From the NCBI RefSeq assembly GCF_004102745.1, contig NZ_RLII01000002.1, forward strand, positions 186,001-250,000: a stretch of 64,000 nt of DNA, read 5' to 3'. Below the pieces are notes generated by a model that was not told the origin of the DNA, ran no database searches, and saw nothing but the letters and a program-made list of their open reading frames with translations. The position numbers and the translations under genes were made by a program. Positions 36,482 to 45,712 of this stretch are shown piece by piece (positions within the stretch are counted from its first letter, which is position 1; each line of letters starts with the position of its first letter). Source of the DNA: Acetivibrio mesophilus. GTDB lineage: Bacteria; Bacillota; Clostridia; Acetivibrionales; Acetivibrionaceae.

Positions 36482-37468
36482 CTACTCATCCTCCCTTCTT
36501 AATACTTCAGTTATTTTGATTGCGTTTTTGTTTTTCTTAACCCCAGGAGAACCACGGAATTTCAATAAGTCTCCCACCAAAACCTCCAGATTTCCGTTGA
36601 CATTTGAGTCCAGAGGTATTACATCTCCCGGTTGTAATTCAAGAAATTCAGCCACTTGAATCGTTGTTTTTCCAAGTATTGCTCTAACAGGTACTTTTGT
36701 AAATTCAATTTTTTTCTCAATAGCGTCTTTTGCTTCTTGTGTTGCCTCTTTTTCAACACTGGAGAACCAAAACCTTGTATTTAGCTTTGACACTATCGGT
36801 TCTACTACAATATGAGGAATACAGAGATTTATCATTCCTTCAACATCACCAATTTTCGCTCCTAAAGTAATCAAGGCAACTGTCTCGTTGGCCGAGACTA
36901 TCTGTGCAAACTGGGCGTTGGTCTCAATTTTCTCAAGCCTTGGTTTCAATTCGATTACGTTTTCCCACGGCTCTCGCATGAGGTTTAGAAGCTGTACGAT
37001 AATTCTTTCGATAATGGCAATCTCAACTTCCGTAAATTCCCTCATTCTTTCCATTGGCAGACCTTTTCCGCCGAGTATCCTGTCAATCAGTGAATAAGCA
37101 ACAGGTGGTGCCATTTCAAGGATAATTGATCCTGTCAGCGGAGCAAAATCAACAACCGCAAGTACTGCAGGGTTTGATATTGAATTGTTGAATTCATAAT
37201 AGGCTATTGGCTCAACTGAAATAACCTCTACCTGAGCAAGAGTCCTCAAATACCCGGAAAGGAAGTTTGTGATAAGCCTTGCATAGTTGTCATGGATAAC
37301 ATTTAAAGTCTTAATGTGATCCTTGGCAAACTTGCTTGGTCTCCTAAAATCGTGGGTTTTTACCTTCCTCTCCTCGATTTTTGTGCTAATTTGCTGGACG
37401 TCTAATTCACCTGTATTAAGGGCTTTTAGTAGATCGTCTATTTCATTTTGTGACAGAATATCTCCCAA
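36482..37468 (-). CDS. fliM: Flagellar motor switch protein FliM
   Basis: 328 residues; start codon TTG 37468 behind AGGAGGG that overlaps the fliL stop. N-terminal CheY-P-binding peptide (LSQNEIDDLLKAL), CheC-like middle domain without phosphatase residues, and a C-terminal FliN-like domain. C-ring component that sets rotation direction. Confidence 0.97.
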   Translation of the reverse strand: MGDILSQNEIDDLLKALNTGELDVQQISTKIEERKVKTHDFRRPSKFAKDHIKTLNVIHDNYARLITNFLSGYLRTLAQVEVISVEPIAYYEFNNSISNPAVLAVVDFAPLTGSIILEMAPPVAYSLIDRILGGKGLPMERMREFTEVEIAIIERIIVQLLNLMREPWENVIELKPRLEKIETNAQFAQIVSANETVALITLGAKIGDVEGMINLCIPHIVVEPIVSKLNTRFWFSSVEKEATQEAKDAIEKKIEFTKVPVRAILGKTTIQVAEFLELQPGDVIPLDSNVNGNLEVLVGDLLKFRGSPGVKKNKNAIKITEVLRREDE

Positions 37469-37480
37469 GTTATATCCCTC

Positions 37481-37984
37481 CTACTGGTAGAACCATTGAT
37501 CAAAGACGATGGTATAAATAAGATCGGAATCTGTCTTCTCATTTGCCAATAATTGCTCATTCATCATCTTTGTGAGGTTTTCTCTAGCTTTCTCCTTTGC
37601 ATCGGAGCTCATAACTTCTTCAAGAGTCAAAGATTGGAAATATGTACCTACAATTTCCTGAAGTTTGCCTTTGTTTGACTCTATTTTTGCTGTAGTATCA
37701 GATATTTTTTTAACCTTAGCATAATACGACACTTCAACATTAACAACTATTACAGATATCTTCTTAGAATCCGTATTTTTAAGATTGAATGGTGTCTTTT
37801 CATCAAACAGCTTAATCTTCATCAAATCTTTATCCTTGGGTGTAACAACTACTTTACTTGCTGAATTATGCCCTTCACCCTGACCTCCCTGTACGAAGAA
37901 GATGTATCCTGCCAACAATGCAAGGGCCAACGATAGAAATGCAACTATACCAATGAGAACAAAAAAGCTACTTTTACGCTCCAA
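37481..37984 (-). CDS. fliL: Flagellar basal-body-associated protein FliL
   Basis: 167 residues; start codon TTG 37984, eight bases after AAGGGGG. One N-terminal helix (about 8-30), a linker, and the FliL periplasmic-side domain ending in VFDQWFYQ. It supports stator function; no stator genes are present nearby. Confidence 0.9.
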   Translation of the reverse strand: MERKSSFFVLIGIVAFLSLALALLAGYIFFVQGGQGEGHNSASKVVVTPKDKDLMKIKLFDEKTPFNLKNTDSKKISVIVVNVEVSYYAKVKKISDTTAKIESNKGKLQEIVGTYFQSLTLEEVMSSDAKEKARENLTKMMNEQLLANEKTDSDLIYTIVFDQWFYQ

Positions 37985-38066
37985 ATTCTATGCCCCCTTA
38001 TCTTTGGAATAGATCTAAAATCAGGCATTGCTATTTATAAATAATTCATGAAAGAGCGTTAGAACA

Positions 38067-38279
38067 TTAATGGTCTTGATTAATAAGTAATTCTTTAAAC
38101 GGATAGATTTTCCTTTTATATTGCAGCACTTTTTCGACTACTTGATCAATTGTTTCGACAACAACTATTTTCTTCCCGCTGGTTGTTGAAATAATTGTAT
38201 CTGGAGTTTCCTCAATGAATTCAATTAATTCACTGTTTAAAACAAATGTCTTGCCATTTAACTTCGTTAATTTAATCAT
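38067..38279 (-). CDS. flbD: FlbD/SwrD-family protein
   Basis: 70 residues from ATG 38279 with GAGGT upstream. The whole protein matches the FlbD family (MIKLTKLNGKTFVLNSELIE...). In Bacillus the counterpart SwrD raises flagellar motor power. In many clostridia motA and motB follow this gene; here fliL follows instead. Confidence 0.92.
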   Translation of the reverse strand: MIKLTKLNGKTFVLNSELIEFIEETPDTIISTTSGKKIVVVETIDQVVEKVLQYKRKIYPFKELLINQDH

Positions 38280-38420
38280 AATATTTTTACCTCAAAAACT
38301 CAATAGAAAATTAATATTTTTTATGAAAAAATTACACTTTTTGTACTTCTCTTACGACAAAATACAACATTGACCATTTCTCTTCATAACGCTCAAACAT
38401 TACGTAAACTAATTACATAC

Positions 38421-38455
38421 AGGAGTGCATGCCGGGTAAGCCACCATACACTCCT
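38421..38455. promoter_or_regulatory. Intercistronic hairpin between flgE and flbD
   Basis: An 11-base stem (38421-38431 with 38445-38455, one wobble pair when read on the minus strand) with a 13-base loop, about 15 bases past the flgE stop. On the minus strand no T-run follows, so it is unlikely to terminate fully and may protect or attenuate the flgE message. A TTTTATTT run lies on the plus-strand side. Confidence 0.5.
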
Positions 38456-38470
38456 TTTATTTCCTATTCA

Positions 38471-39820
38471 CTACCTCTTAAGGTTAACAAGCTCCTGAAG
38501 CATTTCATCCGAAGTTGTTATTATTCTACTGTTTGCTTGGAATCCCCTCTGAGTTATGATCATATCCGTAAACTCCTTTGACAGGTCTACATTGGACATT
38601 TCCAGCGTACCGGGGTTCAATGTTCCTACTCCTTGACTACCTGCCTTGGAACCTTTTTTGAACTCTCCTGAGTTGGTAGTCGGAAGATACATATTCTCTC
38701 CAACCTTTTGAAGACCGGCAGGGTTTTCAAAGCTTGCTAGAGCTATAAGTCCTAGCGGTTGCTGCTGACCATTGCTGTAGACACCAGTTATCATTCCGTC
38801 AGAACCGATACTGAAAGTAACAAGAGAACCCGATGGGTATCCATCTACATTGGTAGGCTTTGCAGAACTATCTGCTGCATACATTGTAAGTCTGGAGAAA
38901 TCAAGCTTCACATTGATATTCTGTGTTCCAACACTACTAGCCGGTATAATTGTTATGTTCGGTGTAATCGACGAACTCTGGATTACCTGTCCCTCGGTGT
39001 CAAACAATATAGATCCGGTAGCTCCTGAAGCCATTATTCCATTACCCGAATCAACCTGCCATGTCCACTCGGTAGCCCCTCCTGTAACAGCAGTTTTCCA
39101 AAAACTAACGTTTATTTTATAGCTATTTCCCAAGGTGTCATATACTGTTAAAGGCATGGTAAATTTATTGTTATTCACTTTCGTAACTGAAGATGCACCT
39201 GATGCTGCACCGGAAGCCCCACTGGTATAAATTGAATATGATGCATCCAGATTTCCCTCAAACATTGCATAAGTAGTTGCTTTGGCTGCTATCATCCTTT
39301 TACTCTTATTGGTATCATCCGAATAAAGGTTTATTGGCTCAATTTGACTTTCAGTGTCAAATTTGTAGGTTCCGTCCGGCTCCTTTGTATAGGCCTGCCA
39401 TCCATATACATTCATTCCACTTCCTGTTACAAGGTTTCCCAGCTTGTCTATTCCAAAGTTTCCTGCCCTTGTAAACCTGTAGGTATCAGCATTTCCACCT
39501 TTTACAATAAAGAAGCCATCTCCCTCGATTGAAAGGTCGGTAGGATTATCGGTTCTTTGAACACTTCCTCGAGTAGTAATGGTGTCAATAGTAGCAACCC
39601 CTATACCCAATCCTACCTGCATAGGGTTTGTACCTCCTCTTCCGGTAGTTGTATCCGGAGCACCTGCACCCTTTAAAGTCTGGCTGAAAACTTCCTGAAA
39701 CGTCACTCTGCCTGATTTAAAACCTACAGTATTAACATTTGCCACATTGTTTCCTATAACGTCCATCTTTGTCTGGTGAGCCTGAAGTCCAGAAACACCA
39801 GAAAACATAGATCTCATCAT
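38471..39820 (-). CDS. flgE: Flagellar hook protein FlgE
   Basis: 449 residues from ATG 39820 with AAGGAGGTC upstream; the reading from 39862 adds 14 residues across that site. N-terminal rod/hook motif (FSGVSGLQAHQTKMDVIGNNVANVNT-type, about 5-35), a central FlgE D2-like beta region with Ser/Gly/Ala-rich stretches, and the C-terminal ANSRIITTSDEMLQELVNLKR. It polymerises into the hook. It has an unusual structured leader (39821-39983). Confidence 0.96.
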   Translation of the reverse strand: MMRSMFSGVSGLQAHQTKMDVIGNNVANVNTVGFKSGRVTFQEVFSQTLKGAGAPDTTTGRGGTNPMQVGLGIGVATIDTITTRGSVQRTDNPTDLSIEGDGFFIVKGGNADTYRFTRAGNFGIDKLGNLVTGSGMNVYGWQAYTKEPDGTYKFDTESQIEPINLYSDDTNKSKRMIAAKATTYAMFEGNLDASYSIYTSGASGAASGASSVTKVNNNKFTMPLTVYDTLGNSYKINVSFWKTAVTGGATEWTWQVDSGNGIMASGATGSILFDTEGQVIQSSSITPNITIIPASSVGTQNINVKLDFSRLTMYAADSSAKPTNVDGYPSGSLVTFSIGSDGMITGVYSNGQQQPLGLIALASFENPAGLQKVGENMYLPTTNSGEFKKGSKAGSQGVGTLNPGTLEMSNVDLSKEFTDMIITQRGFQANSRIITTSDEMLQELVNLKR

Positions 39821-39879
39821 ATTAAAAGACCTCCTTCTTTTACGGACAAGTATAATTATCAACTATTGCTGAATCGTGT

Positions 39880-39960
39880 CTATTCCTTCTGTCAGTCCGG
39901 AATAGGTAGCCTCCCGGAAGGGGTCCGGCTACAGTTGGACATCATATGCTATATCGTATG
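39880..39960 (-). promoter_or_regulatory. Structured RNA leader of flgE (three consecutive hairpins)
   Basis: Between the preceding gene and flgE lie 163 bases. In transcription order there is a hairpin at 39943-39960 (6-base stem), a GTAGCC/GGCTAC hairpin at 39906-39932 with an inner CCCC/GGGA stem, and directly abutting it a CTATTCC/GGAATAG hairpin at 39880-39905. No T-run follows, so it is not a simple terminator. The conserved cores of c-di-GMP-I and -II riboswitches are not recognisable. It could be a cis-regulatory RNA or a processing site. Confidence 0.5.
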
Positions 39961-39983
39961 TTTTTTCCCTTTGATTGAAAGCA

Positions 39984-40373
39984 TTATGCAAATACAGCTC
40001 CATCAATGTTTGTGAATACGTTTTCCTTAAGCTCATTACTGTTTACAGCAGTTATAACTGTTCTGTTCCGTACGTTTACAACAAAGGCAATGTCATCTAC
40101 CAGTACCAAGGAATCTTTTACTCCTTTTTCTCCTGCCTTCTGTACTGCTTTTGATATTTTTTCCTTCTGAGCATCCGTAAGATTAATATTTCTTATCTGA
40201 AGCCTCATCTCAGCATGTTTTGAGAATTTCAAACCACAACTTTCATCGACTTTACTTTTAAGAACCTCCTCAAAACTTCCCTGAACTTTATTGTCAGACT
40301 TGGCTTTTGATGTCGTTCCTTGACTTCCATTAATCTTACCGATATTAGTATAAAAATTATTATTTACAATCAC
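39984..40373 (-). CDS. Flagellar operon protein, TIGR02530 family
   Basis: 129 residues from GTG 40373 with GGTGAGGTGATA upstream. The C-terminal two-thirds (LKFSKHAEMRLQIRNINLTDAQ... and KGVKDSLVLVDDIAFVVNVRNRTVITAV) match the small family regularly found between flgD and flgE in clostridia and bacilli. Function is not established; a hook-assembly role is inferred from position. Confidence 0.85.
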   Translation of the reverse strand: MIVNNNFYTNIGKINGSQGTTSKAKSDNKVQGSFEEVLKSKVDESCGLKFSKHAEMRLQIRNINLTDAQKEKISKAVQKAGEKGVKDSLVLVDDIAFVVNVRNRTVITAVNSNELKENVFTNIDGAVFA

Positions 40374-40425
40374 ACTATCACCTCACCTGCCTATGATGTC
40401 ATAACTCCTTCTAATGTTTCCAAAC

Positions 40426-41343
40426 CTATACGCTATCAGGTTCCTCATTTTCCGACTCTTCTACTTGAGAGTCTTTTTCCGTGCTGTCCACTATATCTGC
40501 CTTTGTAGATTGCCCCTTAATATTGTGTATACTTTCCACCGGTACATATACTCCATCCAAAACTCCGGTTACTTTACCGTCAGGAGCTATATTGAAATCT
40601 CTAAGAACTCCGCTAACAGGAACCTGAAGTCCATAACCGTATGCGTCGGTGATTATTAATGAGACACTATTACCTATGTTTTCCGTCAGATAATCCTTCC
40701 TGAAGTTCGGATCCGCCGAATTGTATAGAGTGTCTATAGCAGCTATTGTTACTTCTACGCCATCCATTACAGCATAGTTTTCATAAGCACCTTTTTGAAT
40801 TTCCTTTACAATTCCACTTACTCCGATAATATCTCCTGTACTGGAATCATAGACACTTCCCTTTACCTCATAGCCAATAATTCCGGTGTATTGGGATATG
40901 TTAGAATTATTGTACTGGCCATATCCTTCCGAGACTTTCAGCACATTTTCCACCGGAATATCCATGCCATCGACAACCAAGATAGTTTTTCCGCCTTCCA
41001 TTTTTACACTACGTACCGTGCCTTCCACCAACTCCGTCTTTGAAGTACTGCTGTCAGTCTTATTGGCAGTAATGTACTTTCCTATCATACCAAAGGCCTT
41101 CGTAGCCGAAAAACTGCTGTTGAGGTTTTGCATTTGTTCAAGGGCACTGAACTGTGCCATCTGACTGATAAACTCCTTGTCGTCCACCGGGTTTAGAGGG
41201 TCCTGATATTGAAGTTGGGTAATGAGAAGGTTTAAAAACTCATCCTTGCCCAATTCTCCGGTATTTCTTTCACTTGTCTTGTTTGCAGTACTATCTATGA
41301 TTTCTTGAATGGTTTTTTGATGACTTACAGCATCTACTGCCAT
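40426..41343 (-). CDS. flgD: Hook capping protein FlgD
   Basis: 305 residues from ATG 41343 with AAGGAGGA upstream. The conserved N-terminal FlgD region (LGKDEFLNLLITQLQYQDPLNPVDDKEFISQMAQFSALEQ) is full length. The C-terminal part has two beta domains and is longer than the enteric protein, ending in an acidic tail. It caps the growing hook and is exported by the flagellar apparatus. Confidence 0.95.
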   Translation of the reverse strand: MAVDAVSHQKTIQEIIDSTANKTSERNTGELGKDEFLNLLITQLQYQDPLNPVDDKEFISQMAQFSALEQMQNLNSSFSATKAFGMIGKYITANKTDSSTSKTELVEGTVRSVKMEGGKTILVVDGMDIPVENVLKVSEGYGQYNNSNISQYTGIIGYEVKGSVYDSSTGDIIGVSGIVKEIQKGAYENYAVMDGVEVTIAAIDTLYNSADPNFRKDYLTENIGNSVSLIITDAYGYGLQVPVSGVLRDFNIAPDGKVTGVLDGVYVPVESIHNIKGQSTKADIVDSTEKDSQVEESENEEPDSV

Positions 41344-41358
41344 TATAATTCCTCCTTG

Positions 41359-42954
41359 TTATGCCGTTAAATTGATACTGCTGTCCCCATAGCTGTAAGG
41401 ATCAATGCTTTCATGAATCTTCTGCATCCCTTCAACCCCAACTACAGATGAAACCTGCATTTTATCGTTTGATACTCTTCGGTTTGTGGTGTCCTGATTC
41501 ATTTTGTCTCTGCCATTCCCTCTGTCTTTGTTGTCCCCAACTGTGACACTAAAGCCTTGTACGGAAAAACCCTGCTTTTCCAAAGAATCCTTGAGCATGT
41601 TCATATTTGACTCCAAAGCTGCTTTTACCTGCTCATTCTCTGCAACAAATTTGGCAATAACCATTCCTCTTTCAGTAACAATCTTTAATTCCAGCTTGCC
41701 AAGGTGTTCCGGCTTTAAATCAATGACCATTTCACTCTTATCACCGCTTAATACCACCTTTGCCTTTTCAACCACCTGTTCAACTATTTCCTTTTTGGTT
41801 ACAGGAATCGTATTTTGGACTTTCTCCACTTCCACCTGACCCGTTGTCTTCTGAACACTTGCGTTTGATACTGCCTCAAACTGTCCATTGTCACTGTTTT
41901 TGGTTATTACCTCACGATTCATGCCCTTTGAAGCTATAGATGCCTCTTTGCTGTCTTGTTCGTCCCCGTCGGCATTGCTTTTCTCATCCGAAGATGCCTT
42001 TACCGTCTCAATCCTACTGCTGTCTTCAACATCAGTCTTCATCAGAACCTCTTCAATGTTCTCATCATTTATGCCCAATGTTTTTATCCCAGATGCATTT
42101 TCATCATCTTCCAATACTTCCTCAACCTTAGCAGCAATCTGTCTTGAAAAACTGTCCGGGTCTTCATTGAGCTTGTTTTTTATTTCGTTCAAAGTTTCAG
42201 CTATTTTAAGTTCCAATTCTCTTTTTACCGCAGATGCATCTTCTGCCGTCAGCTTAGCTTCAGCATTGGCAAGTTTTGCTCCATCATCTCCGTTCTCATC
42301 CTTCATGCTGTATTTTGCAGTATCGGAAGCAGCTTCACCATCCGTAAAAGCCTGTTCAACTTCCTTTTGAACAAGAGATAATATTTTTGACAGGGTCATT
42401 TCTTCATCAGGATTTAAACCAAAATAGTCGGATATCTTATTGGCGGCTACTTGGGCACTAATCTCACTGTCAAAATCCTCAAGATTTATGCCTAATTGCT
42501 CCATAAGCATCCTGAGCTCTTCTGTACTTATTCCGAGAACTTCTGACAGAGATTTTTCCCTAGCTTTACCCCTTAACTTCTTCTCATCTTCGCTTTCACC
42601 TTCGATGGATTTATCTTTCGGGGAAGTAGAGCGTTCTGCCTTATCTTCTGTTCTGGACTTCATATTATTCGATACTTTATCAAAAGATTTGCTTCGATCT
42701 ACTCTTTTTTCCTTTGTTTCCAATGTATCCCGAAAGCTTTTATTTTGCAACTGCTGATAAGATCTGCTTCTAACATCCATTCTGTATTCATTGGAATTAT
42801 TGCTACTATCGCTCTTATTCGACTTTTCCACCGCCAGGTCAAGAGTATCCTTAAACTGAGATGAAGATGTTTTTTTCACGTCTGCTGACTTTTGCACTTC
42901 TTTGGACATATTCATCTTTGAAATAAAATCAGGAATTAGATTTTGGGTTATCAT
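41359..42954 (-). CDS. fliK: Flagellar hook-length control protein FliK
   Basis: 531 residues from ATG 42954, nine bases after AAAGGAGGTG. The first 390 residues are low-complexity, Ser/Glu/Lys/Asp-rich and probably extended, suited to a molecular ruler. The C-terminal Flg_hook domain (VIDLKPEHLGKLELKI, then NMNMLKDSLEKQGF) interacts with FlhB to switch export specificity. Order in the cluster supports the call. Confidence 0.93.
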   Translation of the reverse strand: MITQNLIPDFISKMNMSKEVQKSADVKKTSSSQFKDTLDLAVEKSNKSDSSNNSNEYRMDVRSRSYQQLQNKSFRDTLETKEKRVDRSKSFDKVSNNMKSRTEDKAERSTSPKDKSIEGESEDEKKLRGKAREKSLSEVLGISTEELRMLMEQLGINLEDFDSEISAQVAANKISDYFGLNPDEEMTLSKILSLVQKEVEQAFTDGEAASDTAKYSMKDENGDDGAKLANAEAKLTAEDASAVKRELELKIAETLNEIKNKLNEDPDSFSRQIAAKVEEVLEDDENASGIKTLGINDENIEEVLMKTDVEDSSRIETVKASSDEKSNADGDEQDSKEASIASKGMNREVITKNSDNGQFEAVSNASVQKTTGQVEVEKVQNTIPVTKKEIVEQVVEKAKVVLSGDKSEMVIDLKPEHLGKLELKIVTERGMVIAKFVAENEQVKAALESNMNMLKDSLEKQGFSVQGFSVTVGDNKDRGNGRDKMNQDTTNRRVSNDKMQVSSVVGVEGMQKIHESIDPYSYGDSSINLTA

Positions 42955-42999
42955 ATTTTTCACCTCCTTTCAATAATCATGTAAATATTAATAATATTC

Positions 43000-43830
43000 T
43001 TAATTTCCAAATTCAATTCCATACACCTTTGAAAGCTTCTCAGTAACCTTAGCTGCATAGGTTTGATTCATTTCTGATAAGATTTCCGCGGCCACATCTT
43101 TCTTCATGTTTTTTAGTGTGTCCACAACCAAGTCCAACTGTGAATCGCCTAGCTCCTCAAAAATTTTAGCAGAAGCTTTGGTGTCCATTTTTTCATATAT
43201 CTGAGCAAATTCCTTAGCCTTCTCATCCGCTATCTCTTTATTAAGTATCTCTGTATAAAGGCGCTGTGCCAGATCCTTGTTTATCTTTTCATAGAATTCC
43301 TTATATCCGCTTTTGTCCTCTTGTACCAAAAGCTCCTCTGCCTTTCTCAAGTCCTCTTCATATCGTGCCCTTTGAGCTTCCATTTCCCCTTTTATCTGCT
43401 CATTTTCCTTCCTCAATGCTTCAATATCGGTCTGGGAACTTTTAAGCTGCTCCAAAGCTTTTTCAGTCTCTTCAAGTTTCTTTGCAAGCTCGCCGTTTTC
43501 TTTTCGAAACTGGTTATACTTTTCAATAATCTCCTCTTGCTTGAGATTCTTGGGATCAAGGGGATCATAGTCTGCTGGCGGAGGAGGTAAAGCCATACTT
43601 AGAACAGGAATATCTTTAAGGTTGTTCCTGTATTTTTCCGCCAATCCATTTACGTTGTTTCTGATTATAATGAAAAAAACCCCACCTACAACACCAACTA
43701 TAACAATCAGTGTTATCAACAGCACAAGCAGCCCAAACAGAAAGCCACCTTTTTTAGCTTCCTTTTTTTCAGTTTCGCTTCCTTGTACTTCAGGGTTTTT
43801 TGTATTATCTTGCTTCATTTCTTTTGCCAT
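43000..43830 (-). CDS. MotE/YlxF-like membrane coiled-coil protein
   Basis: 276 residues from ATG 43830 with GGGAGAGA upstream. A charged N-terminus, one helix (about 29-55), a Pro-rich spacer, a long coiled coil (about 95-190), and a C-terminal MgtE_N/MotE-like helical repeat (YEKMDTKASAKIFEEL...). Such a gene (ylxF in Bacillus) regularly sits between fliJ and fliK; MotE-type proteins act as chaperones for motor components. Exact role here is inferred. Confidence 0.8.
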   Translation of the reverse strand: MAKEMKQDNTKNPEVQGSETEKKEAKKGGFLFGLLVLLITLIVIVGVVGGVFFIIIRNNVNGLAEKYRNNLKDIPVLSMALPPPPADYDPLDPKNLKQEEIIEKYNQFRKENGELAKKLEETEKALEQLKSSQTDIEALRKENEQIKGEMEAQRARYEEDLRKAEELLVQEDKSGYKEFYEKINKDLAQRLYTEILNKEIADEKAKEFAQIYEKMDTKASAKIFEELGDSQLDLVVDTLKNMKKDVAAEILSEMNQTYAAKVTEKLSKVYGIEFGN

Positions 43831-43874
43831 GTCTCTCTCCCAATAGTATTATTTAATGTATTTCCTACAGTTTA

Positions 43875-44321
43875 CTACTCTGCCGAGTGACTTAAATTAA
43901 AGCTTACAATTTCATCATTGAGCTTTTGCTCTTCCTTAAGCTGCTCCTTCATATATTCTTCATACTTTTTCTCCTTAAGCTTTTCAAGCACTTTTTTCTC
44001 CTGCATGGCCTTAATCAGCTTATCTCTATAATTATCGACAACTAGTTGTGCCTTCTTAATATTATCTTTTTGCAGCTTTGCTCTCTCGTTCAAATAAGAT
44101 ATATACATATTGTACTCTCGAAGCTTTCCTACTGATATGCCTTCCTCGGACTTGCTGTTTATACTATCGATATATTCATCTCTCTCTTTAATGAGCCCGT
44201 TTAATATGTCCTTTTGCCTCTCCAACTCCTGCACCGCTCTTCCCAGCTCATTCTTAAGACCATTTTCCAATTGAATTTTCAGGTTTAGCAGAGTCTGCAT
44301 TCTAAAAACAAACTTCCCCAT
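43875..44321 (-). CDS. fliJ: Flagellar export chaperone FliJ
   Basis: 148 residues from ATG 44321 (a GTG three codons earlier overlaps the GGGTGATT site). Almost entirely coiled coil, beginning KFVFRMQTLLNLKIQLEN as in the family. FliJ is the central stalk of the FliI ATPase ring. Confidence 0.9.
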   Translation of the reverse strand: MGKFVFRMQTLLNLKIQLENGLKNELGRAVQELERQKDILNGLIKERDEYIDSINSKSEEGISVGKLREYNMYISYLNERAKLQKDNIKKAQLVVDNYRDKLIKAMQEKKVLEKLKEKKYEEYMKEQLKEEQKLNDEIVSFNLSHSAE

Positions 44322-44351
44322 AATAATCACCCGCCCTGCTCACCAATGCTA

Positions 44352-45665
44352 TCAAAGCAATACGCTCTTCATCATATTTACAGTCTCGTCATAAGAGTAC
44401 CGATCATGGACACCTTGTTCAATAAATTCTTGGATCTTATCTATTACCTCAATGGCATAGTCAATTTTTTTGTTGCTTCCCTTGGCATAAGCACCGACAT
44501 TAATCAAATCCTCAGCATCTCTGTACACTGCCATGGTCTTTTTAATATTGTTTGCAACCTTCTTATGCTCATCGGTTACTATGTCGGGCATGACCCTACT
44601 CACACTGGCCAGAACATCAATGGCAGGGTACTGGTTTCTGTTTGCCAAATTCCTGGACAAAACAATATGTCCATCAAGAATTCCTCTGGCAGTATCCGTT
44701 ACAGGTTCAGTCAAATCATCGCCATCAACTAATACTGTATAAAGTCCGGTAATCGACCCCGAGTGAGAATTGCCAGACCTTTCAAGAAGCTTTGGCATTA
44801 CTGAAAACACTGAAGGCGTATAACCTCTTGAAACCGGCGGTTCACCAATAGATAATCCTATTTCCCTCTGAGCCATAGCAAACCTTGTAAGAGAATCCAT
44901 CAACAGAAGTACATCCTTTCCCTGATCTCTGAAATACTCTGCTATAGCTGTTGCCATCAGTGCCCCTTTTAGTCTTATGAGTGCAGGCTGGTCAGAAGTT
45001 GCAACCACAACAACGGACCTATTTAACCCTTCCTCCTTCAGGTCTTTTTCAATAAATTCTCTTACTTCTCTTCCTCTTTCTCCAATGAGAGCAATTACAT
45101 TTATATCTGCCTTTGTATTTCTCGCAATCATTCCGATTAAGGTACTCTTTCCCACACCACTTCCTGCAAAAATACCTATTCTCTGACCTTTGCCCACAGT
45201 CAAAAGGCCGTCTATAGTCTTAACTCCTAAGGGCAGAGGGTCTTTGATTCTATTCCTTTCAAGGGGATGCGGCGGTTTATTGTCAACAGGATATATATTC
45301 TCAGTGACAATCTCGCCCTTGTCGTCAATGGGCCTGCCTGTTCCGTCAATTACCCTACCTATAAGCCCATTACCAACTCCCACGGACAAATAATCTCTAG
45401 TGGCCACTACTTTGCTTCCCGGGCCTATTCCATTCATGTCCCCAAGGGGCATCAGTAGCACTTTATTGTCCTTGAACCCGACTACCTCTGCGGACATGAC
45501 CTTATTTTCCCTCAACGCATTTATCTTACAGATTTCTCCTATATTAACCTCGGGCCCGTTGGACTCAATTGTCAATCCTACAACCTTAGAGACTTTTCCG
45601 GTATACTCAATAAATTCTTTATTATCCAAAACATTATGATATTTTGAGAAATCAATGGCTGCCAT
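44352..45665 (-). CDS. fliI: Flagellum-specific export ATPase FliI
   Basis: 437 residues from ATG 45665. F1-beta-like ATPase with Walker A GSGVGKSTL, Walker B VLLLMDSLTRFA and the signature PPVSRGYTPSVF. It energises unfolding and export of flagellar substrates with FliH and FliJ, both adjacent. Confidence 0.97.
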   Translation of the reverse strand: MAAIDFSKYHNVLDNKEFIEYTGKVSKVVGLTIESNGPEVNIGEICKINALRENKVMSAEVVGFKDNKVLLMPLGDMNGIGPGSKVVATRDYLSVGVGNGLIGRVIDGTGRPIDDKGEIVTENIYPVDNKPPHPLERNRIKDPLPLGVKTIDGLLTVGKGQRIGIFAGSGVGKSTLIGMIARNTKADINVIALIGERGREVREFIEKDLKEEGLNRSVVVVATSDQPALIRLKGALMATAIAEYFRDQGKDVLLLMDSLTRFAMAQREIGLSIGEPPVSRGYTPSVFSVMPKLLERSGNSHSGSITGLYTVLVDGDDLTEPVTDTARGILDGHIVLSRNLANRNQYPAIDVLASVSRVMPDIVTDEHKKVANNIKKTMAVYRDAEDLINVGAYAKGSNKKIDYAIEVIDKIQEFIEQGVHDRYSYDETVNMMKSVLL

Positions 45666-45712
45666 AAAGCATCTCCATCCCAGACTGTTTATTTTATGTT
45701 TGAAACGTGAAA

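Noticed and set aside
39821-39983. c-di-GMP riboswitch upstream of flgE
   Set aside because: Plausible by context, but the conserved core stretches of GEMM-I (such as CACGCACAGGGCAAACC) and GEMM-II are not recognisable; kept only as an unnamed structured leader.
41888-42370. Rightward open frame of 160 codons
   Set aside because: Antisense to the low-complexity part of fliK; Ser/Phe-rich translation arises from the Glu/Lys/Asp codons of the real gene.
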